Source: Micromonospora sonchi
Lineage (GTDB): Bacteria > Actinomycetota > Actinomycetes > Mycobacteriales > Micromonosporaceae
Assembly: GCF_014646235.1 (NCBI RefSeq)
Contig: NZ_BMNB01000030.1
Location: 1 to 64,000 of the forward strand
Reading direction: 5' to 3'
DNA: 64,000 nt
The notes beneath the pieces were generated by a model. The model made no database searches. It saw only the letters and a list, made by a program, of their open reading frames with translations, and was not told where the DNA came from. Position numbers and translations under genes: made by a program. Each line of letters starts with the position of its first letter. Within the stretch, counting starts at the first letter, position 1. Of this stretch, positions 57,938-64,000 are shown one piece after another.

Positions 57938-59284
57938 ATGGTGAGACACAGATCCCTCTTCGGTCCCGCCGCGCTCGCGGCGCTTCTCGTCCTGGGCGTG
58001 GGCGCCGTGGGGCTGACCAACACCAACAGCGCCACCGCCTCGTCCACCAAGGCCGCCCCGGTCGCGGCCGGGGAGGTCGGCACCCTCGCGGCGTCGGCCG
58101 GGTGCGGTCGGGCACCGGGCCTGAACAGCGGTACGCACACGATTCAGAGCGGCGGCAAGAGCCGTAGCTTCATCCTGCGGGTACCAACCAACTACAACCA
58201 GAACAATCCGTACCGGCTGGTGTTCGGATTCCACTGGCTGGGCGGCACCGCCGTCGACGTGGACACCGGGCAGACGGTGCAGCGGGACGTCTGGTCGTAC
58301 TACGGGCTGCGGCAGCTGGCCAACAACACCACGATCTTCGTGGCGCCGCAGGGGCTGAACAACGGTTGGGCGAACTCCGGCGGCGAGGACGTGACGTTCG
58401 TCGACGACATGCTGCGCCAGATCGAGTCCAACCTGTGCGTGGAGACGACCCTGCGCTTCGCGCTCGGGTTCAGCTACGGCGGCGGGATGAGCTTCGCCCT
58501 GGCCTGTGCGCGGCCGAACGTGTTCCGTGCGGTCGCGGTGTACGCGGGCGGGCAGATCAGCGGGTGCAGCGGCGGCACCGGCCGGATCGCGTACCTGGGC
58601 GCCCACGGTCTCAGCGACAACGTGCTCAGCATCTCCGGCGGGCGGACCCTGCGCGACCGGTTCGTCACCAACAACGGATGTACGCGGCAGAACCCGCCGG
58701 AGCCGGCGGTGAACAGCCGTACCCACATCACCACCGACTACTCCGGATGCGCGGCCGGCTATCCGGTGCGCTGGATCGCCTTCGACGGCGGCCACACCCC
58801 CTCTCCGCAGGACGGTGGCAGCAGTTACACCTTCCTGCCGGCCGAGACCTGGCAGTTCTTCACCCAGTTCGGTGCCGGCACCACCCCGACGCCGGGCCCG
58901 ACCACTCCGCCGCCGGGGCCGACCACTCCGCCGCCGGGGCCGACCACGCCGCCGCCGGGCGGCAGCAGCGCCTGCCGGGTCGCGGTCAACGTCAACGCGT
59001 GGAACAACGGCCTGACCGAGGACATCACCATCACGAACACTGGCAACAGCACGATCAACGGTTGGTCGCTGGTGTTCACCCTGCCCGGCGGGCAGAACAT
59101 CACCGGCGGCTGGAACGCCAGCTACTCACCGACCTCGGGGCAGGTCACGGCGCGTAACGTGTCCTACAACGGCACCATCGCCCCGGGTGCCTCCGTCGGT
59201 ATCGGCTTCCAGGCCACCCACACCGGCAACTCCGCCAGACCGTCGTCGTTCACCCTGAACGGATCGACCTGCACGATCGCCTGA
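57938..59284 (+). CDS. Secreted feruloyl/polyhydroxybutyrate-type esterase with CBM2
   Basis: A 448-residue exoenzyme. ATG 57938 follows TTGGAG. The signal peptide (1-about 35) is followed by an alpha/beta-hydrolase esterase of the LpqC/PHB-depolymerase-like family (about 55-312) with nucleophile Ser179 in 'GFSYGGGMSFALACA', several Cys (disulfides), and the late His in 'FDGGHTPSPQDGG'. A linker of TTPPPGP repeats (about 322-345) leads to a CBM2 (about 347-448; 'GLTEDITITNTGNSTINGWSLVFTLPGGQNITGGWNA'). Enzymes of this layout remove feruloyl or acetyl groups from xylan. It fits with the LPMO and other polymer-degrading genes. A 16-bp-stem terminator follows. Confidence 0.88.
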   Translation: MVRHRSLFGPAALAALLVLGVGAVGLTNTNSATASSTKAAPVAAGEVGTLAASAGCGRAPGLNSGTHTIQSGGKSRSFILRVPTNYNQNNPYRLVFGFHWLGGTAVDVDTGQTVQRDVWSYYGLRQLANNTTIFVAPQGLNNGWANSGGEDVTFVDDMLRQIESNLCVETTLRFALGFSYGGGMSFALACARPNVFRAVAVYAGGQISGCSGGTGRIAYLGAHGLSDNVLSISGGRTLRDRFVTNNGCTRQNPPEPAVNSRTHITTDYSGCAAGYPVRWIAFDGGHTPSPQDGGSSYTFLPAETWQFFTQFGAGTTPTPGPTTPPPGPTTPPPGPTTPPPGGSSACRVAVNVNAWNNGLTEDITITNTGNSTINGWSLVFTLPGGQNITGGWNASYSPTSGQVTARNVSYNGTIAPGASVGIGFQATHTGNSARPSSFTLNGSTCTIA

Positions 59285-59290
59285 TCGGTG

Positions 59291-59334
59291 CGACGCCCCG
59301 GTCGGCGCCTGAGCCGCTGCCGACCGGGGCGTCG
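59291..59334 (+). terminator. 16-bp-stem terminator of the esterase gene
   Basis: CGACGCCCCGGTCGGC (59291-59306) pairs exactly with GCCGACCGGGGCGTCG (59319-59334), with a 12-nt loop. It starts 7 bp after the esterase stop. Confidence 0.88.
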
Positions 59335-59338
59335 CCGC

Positions 59339-59397
59339 GGTGTTAAGAAGGGGCCCTTCCTCTACCGGAGGCGTTAAGAAGGGGCCCTTCCTTACAC
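59339..59397. repeat. 59-bp palindromic element, copy 4 (inverted)
   Basis: It opens GGTGTTAAGAAGGGGCCC and ends GGGCCCTTCCTTACAC. The two halves repeat AAGAAGGGGCCCTTCC almost exactly. It ends 8 bp before the GTG start of the methyltransferase gene, and TACACT (59394-59399) at its edge has a -10-like form. Confidence 0.85.
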
Positions 59398-59404
59398 TCG
59401 GCGG

Positions 59405-60214
59405 GTGCCTGTGGAGCTGATCACCGAGCCGGACGACGAGCGGATCGGGGACTATCGTGCGCTGACCGACGTGGAGCTGCGGACCCGGTGGGAGCCGCCG
59501 CACGGGCTCTTCATCGCCGAGGGCGAACTGGTGCTGCGGCGGGCGCTGCGGGCCGGCTACCCGGCCCGGTCGTACCTGGTCGACGCCAAGCGGGTCGACC
59601 AGCTCGCCGACCTGGACACCGGAGACGCCCCGGTCTACGCCGCCACACAGGACGTGCTGCGGGCCGCCACCGGGTTCCACGTGCACCGGGGGGTGCTCGC
59701 GTCGTTCAGGCGCAAGGCGCTGCCGACCGCCGCCGAGGTGCTCGCCACCGCCCGCCGGGTGGTGATCCTGGAAGACGTCAACAACCACACCAATCTGGGT
59801 GCGATCTTCCGGGCGGTCGCCGCACTCGGGGTGGACGCGGTGCTGCTCTCCCTGTCCTGCGCCGACCCGCTCTACCGGCGCAGCGTACGGGTCAGTATGG
59901 GCGAGGTGTTCGCCGTGCCGTACGCCAAACTGGAGCCCTGGCCGGACGCGTTGGCGCAGGTACGGGACGCGGGCTTCACCGTGCTGGCGATGACCCCGGC
60001 GCCGGACGCGGTGCCCATCCAGCGGCTGGGTCCGGCCCAGCGGGCCCGCGCCGCGCTGCTGCTCGGCGCCGAGGGCGCCGGGCTGACCGGGGCGGCCATG
60101 GCCGCCAGCGACGTTCGGGTGGTGATCCCGATGCGGCGCGGCGTCGACTCGCTCAACGTCGCCGCCGCGACCGCCGTCGCCTGCTGGGAGCTGAGCCGCG
60201 ACGACCCGCTCTGA
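59405..60214 (+). CDS. SPOUT-class RNA methyltransferase (TrmH/RlmB family)
   Basis: A 269-residue protein. The N-terminal substrate-binding domain (about 20-105) is followed by a trefoil-knot SPOUT domain with all three motifs: 'ILEDVNNHTNLGAIFRAVAALGVDAVLLS' (motif 1), 'AALLLGAEGAGLTGAAM' (motif 2) and 'IPMRRGVDSLNVAAATAVACWEL' (motif 3). It is a 2'-O-ribose methyltransferase for rRNA or tRNA using SAM. GTG 59405 has no ribosome site and lies 8 bp after a 59-bp repeat, so the message may be leaderless and started from a promoter in the repeat. Confidence 0.9.
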   Translation: MPVELITEPDDERIGDYRALTDVELRTRWEPPHGLFIAEGELVLRRALRAGYPARSYLVDAKRVDQLADLDTGDAPVYAATQDVLRAATGFHVHRGVLASFRRKALPTAAEVLATARRVVILEDVNNHTNLGAIFRAVAALGVDAVLLSLSCADPLYRRSVRVSMGEVFAVPYAKLEPWPDALAQVRDAGFTVLAMTPAPDAVPIQRLGPAQRARAALLLGAEGAGLTGAAMAASDVRVVIPMRRGVDSLNVAAATAVACWELSRDDPL

Positions 60215-60290
60215 GCCGCGTCCGCCCGGGCCGTCCGCCCCACCCCGCCCCACCCTTCCTCGCCACCCCGACCACCCCACCCCTCTTCGC

Positions 60291-60360
60291 CGATCTTGCA
60301 CTTTTGGTCGGCGATTCGCACCCTTTGTGGGCGTTTGCGCCGACGGAAACTGCAAGATCG
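60291..60360. repeat. About 70-bp palindromic element between convergent genes (copy 3)
   Basis: CGATCTTGCACTTTTGGTCG (60291-60310) faces CGACGGAAACTGCAAGATCG (60341-60360), with the small stem CCCTTTGTGGG in the loop. C-rich (60235-60285) and G-rich (60365-60385) flanks extend the symmetry, as at 31013. It separates the methyltransferase gene from the end of the leftward murL gene. Confidence 0.8.
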
Positions 60361-60387
60361 CCGGTGAAAGGGGGGTGGGACGGGGAG

Positions 60388-61740
60388 TTAGGTGAGGGAG
60401 TTCAGGGCCTTGGTGTAGGTGGGGGGGATGTGGTTGGGGGCGGTGGCGGGGGTGAAGGTGTCGGAGGTGGCGGCGGTGGACCAGGCGGCGTCGGGGACGG
60501 CGGCGACCAGGGCGGCCACGACCGGGGTGTCCCGCCAGTCGGGCTGCTGGGCGAGCAGGCTGAGCGCCACCACCGACTCCTCCACCTCGCCGACGCACTC
60601 GAACGGCTTGTGCCCGTCCACGCCGAGCAACTCCCGGTAGCCCGGGATCTGGGTCTCGTCGGCGAGCAGGTCACCGCCGAAGATGTGGGTGATCCGCTCG
60701 CGGGGCATGAACGGCGCCAGGGCCAGGTAGACGAACCGGCACTTGGGGCAGTCGCGGCACCACCGCTCGCTCGCGTCGCGCAGCTTGAACGCGGCGTTGC
60801 AACTGGTCACCACGTCGTCGTAGCGGTCGATCGAGGCGAACAGCCGGGCGATGTGCAGCTCCGACAGCGGGCGCAGCAGGGAGAAGTACGGCTCGGCCAG
60901 CCCGGCGTGCTCGGCCAGCGCGGCCCGCAGCAGCCCCTCGGCCTCCACCCCCTTGGACCACTGGTGGTTGATCTCGTGACCGTTCCAGATCAGGTTCGGG
61001 TCCGACGCGGAACGTTCGTTGGACATCACCACCGGACCCAGCCCGTGCAGCACGGCGGTGGCGACCGCGATCAGCGAGTTGATCGCGGTGACCGGGATGT
61101 GCCCGTTGCGGGCGCCGGTGGCGTTCAGCTCGAGCAGCACCGGGTCGATGCGCCGCCGGGCCGCGAGGGGGGTGAGCCCGGAGGCCGCGTTCACCGCGTC
61201 GATGACGTGGTTCGGGTTGACCGAGAAGGGCACCGGGTCGAGGCCGGCGCGGCGCAGCGCCTCCAGGCTGACGATCGAGTCCTTGCCGCCGCCGACCGCC
61301 GACAGCGGGCGCCGGTCGGAGTTGTCGTACCGGGCGGCGGGCGCGACCCGGCCGTCCGGGATGCGGGGGATCAGCTCCAGCACGTACGGCAGTTGGTTGC
61401 GGTACGCGTACTCGGCGAGGCCTTTGGTGTAGATGGCCGTGACGAACTCGGCGGCGGCCGGGCCGAGCGGCGCCGGCAGCACCAGCTGCCCCGGCGCGGC
61501 GGCCTTGTAGTAGCTGACCCCGGCCACCAGGTGCAGCAGTTCCAGCACCCGGCCGAGCGCTGCCACGGCGACGTCCGACGGAGACTCCTCGGGCACCGGT
61601 AACGTGATCACCTCGGTGAACCGCTGCTCGCCGTCGGGCCCGGTCAGGGCGTAGTCGAACAGGGCCTCTCCGGTGGCGAGGTCGATCGAGTAGGACGGGA
61701 AGGTGAAGGCGTCCATCCGCGCCAGCTGCGTGTTGGGCAC
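60388..61740 (-). CDS. murL: UDP-MurNAc-L-Ala-L-Glu epimerase (MurL)
   Basis: A 450-residue enzyme. 'LSAVGGGKDSIVSLEALRRAG' (146-166) is a PP-loop (ATP pyrophosphatase) motif, 'FSVNPN' follows, and 'WCRDCPKCRFVYLALAPF' (C328, C331, C334) is a Cys cluster. This layout matches the epimerase first described in Xanthomonas that converts L-Glu to D-Glu within UDP-MurNAc-L-Ala-L-Glu in an ATP-dependent way. It is divergent from a murD-type ligase with 125 bp between the starts, the expected partner MurD2. GTG 61740 lies 5 bp after the -10-like TAGTAT, so it is probably leaderless. Confidence 0.86.
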   Translation of the reverse strand: MPNTQLARMDAFTFPSYSIDLATGEALFDYALTGPDGEQRFTEVITLPVPEESPSDVAVAALGRVLELLHLVAGVSYYKAAAPGQLVLPAPLGPAAAEFVTAIYTKGLAEYAYRNQLPYVLELIPRIPDGRVAPAARYDNSDRRPLSAVGGGKDSIVSLEALRRAGLDPVPFSVNPNHVIDAVNAASGLTPLAARRRIDPVLLELNATGARNGHIPVTAINSLIAVATAVLHGLGPVVMSNERSASDPNLIWNGHEINHQWSKGVEAEGLLRAALAEHAGLAEPYFSLLRPLSELHIARLFASIDRYDDVVTSCNAAFKLRDASERWCRDCPKCRFVYLALAPFMPRERITHIFGGDLLADETQIPGYRELLGVDGHKPFECVGEVEESVVALSLLAQQPDWRDTPVVAALVAAVPDAAWSTAATSDTFTPATAPNHIPPTYTKALNSLT

Positions 61741-61865
61741 ACGCCATACTAGGCCCTGGTTCGTCCGGCCGTGCCCGGCTCCGCCGTGTACCGAGGCGGT
61801 GCGCGGGGCTGGCGACCGCCGGATCGCGCCCGTGCCATGCCGTCGTCGAAATCCGAGGAGAGCCT

Positions 61866-63215
61866 GTGCGCCTGTCTGAGCTGCGCGGACGTACCGTCGC
61901 CGTCTGGGGGGCCGGTCGGGAGGGGCGGGCCGCGGTGACCGCGATCGCCGCCCACGGTCCGGCGGACCTGGTCGCCGTGGACGACAGCGCGAACTTTCTC
62001 TCGCTGCCCTGGGACGGGCCGCTGGCGGAGGCCGCCCCGCTGGTCACCGGCGAGGAGGGCTTCGCCCGGCTGGCCGCCGCCGACGTGGTGGTCCGCTCGC
62101 CGGGCGTGCCGCAGACCCACCCGTGGCTGGTGGAGTTGCGCCGCCGCGGCGTGACCGTCACCCAGGGCACCGCGCTGTGGATGGCCGATCACGGTGCGCG
62201 CACCATCGGGGTGACCGGCAGCAAGGGCAAGAGCACCACGTCGAGTCTGATCAGCCATCTGTTGGCCGCTGTGGACCGGCCGAACGTCTTCGGCGGCAAC
62301 ATCGGCGTACCCACGCTGGACCTGCCCGAGGCGGAGCTGTACGTGCTGGAGCTGTCCAGCTACCAGTGCAGTGACCTGACCGACTCGCCCCGGGTGGCGG
62401 TGGTCACCGCGTTGTTCCCCGAGCACCTGGACGCGCACGGCGGCGAGCGGGAGTACTACCGGGACAAGCTCAACCTGCTGGCGTACGGGCCCCGCACGGT
62501 GGTGGTCAACGGCGCCGACCCCCGCCTGCTGTTCGAGCTGGGCGACCGGGCGGCGGTGCGGGCCGGCACGGCGGACTCGGTGAACGTGGCCGCCGGATCG
62601 GACGGGGCCCCCTGGTTCCACCTGGTCGACCGGCCGCTCTTTCCCCGGGCGGTGCTGCCGCTGGTCGGCCGGCACAACGAGGGCAACCTCTGCGTGGCGC
62701 TGGCCGTGCTCGATGCGCTCGGCGTGGACCTGGTCGACCGCAAGGACACCCTGGCCGTGGCGGTGGCCGAATTCCAGGGGTTGGCCCACCGGCTGACCGA
62801 GATCGCCGACCCGTCCGGGCTGACCTTCGTCGACGACACCCTCGCGACCAGCCCGTACGCGGCCATGCACGCCATCGACGCGTACGACGGGCGGCCGTTG
62901 ACGGTGATCGTCGGCGGCAACGACCGGGGCGTCGACTACAGCCCGCTACGCGAACACCTGGCCGAGCGGGAACTCACCGTGATCGGCATCCCGGACAGCG
63001 GTCCGCGCATCCTCGAGGCGCTCGGCGGGCTGCCGAAGGTGCGTACCGAACTGGTCGAGGACCTGACCGACGCGGTGCGGTTGGCCCGGCAGGTCACCCC
63101 CGCCGGCGGGGTGGTGCTGCTCTCCCCGGCCGCCCCGAGCTACGGCCGGTTCCGCAACTTCGAGCACCGCTCGGAGGTCTTCGCCGACGCCGTCCGCACC
63201 ACCGCCCCCGCCTGA
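61866..63215 (+). CDS. murD2: UDP-MurNAc-L-Ala--L-Glu ligase (MurD2)
   Basis: A 449-residue Mur ligase. The N-terminal Rossmann part has 'VAVWGAGREGRAAVTAI' (11-27) and 'SPGVPQTHPWL'. The ATP loop GVTGSKGKST is at 115-124, with 'LELSSYQCSDLTDSPRVAVVTALFPEHLDAH' and 'VDDTLATSPYAAMHAI' in the central and C-terminal domains. The D2 type joins L-Glu (instead of D-Glu) to UDP-MurNAc-L-Ala; the divergent murL then epimerises it. GTG 61866 follows GGAGAG. Assignment to D2 rather than ordinary MurD rests on the murL neighbour and on 'FFPEHLDAHG'-type sequence. Confidence 0.85.
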   Translation: MRLSELRGRTVAVWGAGREGRAAVTAIAAHGPADLVAVDDSANFLSLPWDGPLAEAAPLVTGEEGFARLAAADVVVRSPGVPQTHPWLVELRRRGVTVTQGTALWMADHGARTIGVTGSKGKSTTSSLISHLLAAVDRPNVFGGNIGVPTLDLPEAELYVLELSSYQCSDLTDSPRVAVVTALFPEHLDAHGGEREYYRDKLNLLAYGPRTVVVNGADPRLLFELGDRAAVRAGTADSVNVAAGSDGAPWFHLVDRPLFPRAVLPLVGRHNEGNLCVALAVLDALGVDLVDRKDTLAVAVAEFQGLAHRLTEIADPSGLTFVDDTLATSPYAAMHAIDAYDGRPLTVIVGGNDRGVDYSPLREHLAERELTVIGIPDSGPRILEALGGLPKVRTELVEDLTDAVRLARQVTPAGGVVLLSPAAPSYGRFRNFEHRSEVFADAVRTTAPA

Positions 63216-63288
63216 CCCGGGTCCGGGAACTGGTGCCGCTGGTGGTGGTCGCGGCCGTGCTGCCCGGCCGCGACGCGCCCCGGCGGGG

Positions 63289-64000
63289 TCAACCTCGGCC
63301 TCCCCATCGGGACCTGAGCAGGCGTAGGGTGCCCGCCCCGGCCAGGTAGGCCACCAGCGCGCTGATGGGCAGTCCGAGCGGGTCGGGCGAGATCTTGCCA
63401 GCGGAGCTGTTGACCAGCAGGGCGTACACGGTGGCGGCGAACGCGGTGACGGTGAGCACGCTGCGCGCGCGGCCCCACCACCCGGCCGGCGAGCGGCTCA
63501 CGGGTGAGCGGCCGGTGCGGGCCTCGATCGGGCCGAAGACGGCGACTAGCACGACCAGCACGACGGCCAGCATCAGCACCCAGGGCAGCCGCCAGGCGAA
63601 CCAGGTCGCGGTGCCGGCCGGCGGAGTGGGCAGTACGCCGAGCCCGTGCAGCGCGCCGACCAGCAGGATCACCGCGGTCAGGTGCCACAGGAAGACGGTG
63701 AGCACGACCGCGTTGACGGCGACCACCGCCTGCCAGGGGCGGCTGCGGTGCAGCCAGCGTTCGGCCCGTTCGCGCAGCAGCAGGATCAGCCCGAGCTGGG
63801 CGGTGGCCACGGCGAGCAGCGCCACGCTGGGCGGAGCGGCGTTGGCCATCCGCTCGCCCGGCTCGTTGATCATGCTCACCGGATACGGTCCGACGGAGGT
63901 GAGCAGCACCGCGACGGCGAGTCCGCCGATGATCATCACCAGGGCGGCTCGGGGTGACATGGGCAGGCAGCGGGTCCGCAGGCCCACCTGCCGACCCGCG
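63289..64000 (-). CDS. Acyltransferase-3-like membrane protein (3' part; starts beyond the window)
   Basis: At least 237 residues of the C-terminal half: about seven TM helices, with 'MINEPGERMANAAPPSVALLAVATAQLGLILLLRERAERWL' and 'VVLTVFLWHLTAVILLVGALHGLG'. This resembles the end of the acyltransferase at 37289, which has 'SNLNPPTLFAVALAVTQVGLALS' and 'VRIYLWHQPVLVGVALL'. The catalytic N-terminal R-x10-H motif would lie past the right edge. The frame is open to the last base, so the gene is cut by the window and not by a mutation. Confidence 0.75.
   Translation of the reverse strand, partial: AGRQVGLRTRCLPMSPRAALVMIIGGLAVAVLLTSVGPYPVSMINEPGERMANAAPPSVALLAVATAQLGLILLLRERAERWLHRSRPWQAVVAVNAVVLTVFLWHLTAVILLVGALHGLGVLPTPPAGTATWFAWRLPWVLMLAVVLVVLVAVFGPIEARTGRSPVSRSPAGWWGRARSVLTVTAFAATVYALLVNSSAGKISPDPLGLPISALVAYLAGAGTLRLLRSRWGGRG

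Noticed and set aside
58895..58970. Short tandem repeat in the esterase gene
   Set aside because: It is the TTPPPGP linker between esterase and CBM2, a normal feature of such enzymes.
1..64000. A secondary-metabolite gene cluster, prophage or CRISPR-Cas locus
   Set aside because: No polyketide or peptide synthetase, no phage structural or integrase genes, and no cas genes were found; only one AlpA-like fragment hints at a past element.

Overview
The window is high-GC actinomycete chromosome: GC-rich third positions, many GTG and TTG starts, AGGAGG-type ribosome sites, Tat and Sec secreted polysaccharide enzymes with CBM2 modules, and a fabG-inhA-hemH order shared with mycobacteria. A filamentous Micromonosporaceae member (Micromonospora or Salinispora type) fits best. 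This is inferred from gene content; no 16S gene is present. There are no tRNA or rRNA genes, no CRISPR array and no insertion sequence.

Layout. 1-4.9 kb: the start of a secreted C39-type peptidase, a parallel beta-helix protein, a permuted NlpC/P60-like protein, and two sister membrane-anchored proteins with CBM2-like ends. 4.9-9.1 kb: an accessory patch (DUF4184 membrane protein, uridine kinase remnant, Stf0 sulfotransferase, an unknown protein, a helix-turn-helix remnant). 9.1-18 kb: a 1,828-residue secreted amylase-pullulanase fusion convergent with a Tat-exported GH95 fucosidase. 18.4-22 kb: two secreted beta-helix paralogues with matching promoters. 22-30 kb: Xaa-Pro aminopeptidase, asparagine synthetase, an AA10 LPMO with CBM2, a sugar kinase, and a thioesterase/metallo-beta-lactamase-fold pair. 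30-37 kb: a PAP2-type membrane enzyme, a PH-domain operon, and a MoxR/DUF58/VWA operon. 37-41 kb: an acyltransferase/hydrolase pair and a NarL-type two-component system. 41.5-45 kb: fabG-inhA-hemH-HAD. 45-52 kb: DUF3097, NfeD/SPFH, a membrane protein and a class A penicillin-binding protein. 52.8-57 kb: a seven-gene Mrp/Mbh-type antiporter operon. 57-64 kb: kptA, a secreted esterase with CBM2, a SPOUT methyltransferase, the divergent murL/murD2 pair, and a truncated acyltransferase.

Themes. One is degradation of plant, fungal or algal polymers (starch, chitin or cellulose, fucosides, feruloylated xylan). Another is the cell envelope (PBP, MurL/MurD2 route to D-Glu, InhA lipid elongation, MoxR/VWA). 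The most unusual content is (i) an antiporter operon whose order is colinear with the membrane arm of archaeal Mbh hydrogenase but with no hydrogenase genes; (ii) two families of dispersed intergenic palindromic elements, about 70 bp and 59 bp, placed at gene ends or directly before starts; (iii) the paired beta-helix exoproteins with a conserved promoter block exactly 63 nt before both starts and unrelated 27-nt in-frame repeats; (iv) the MurL/MurD2 cell-wall route.
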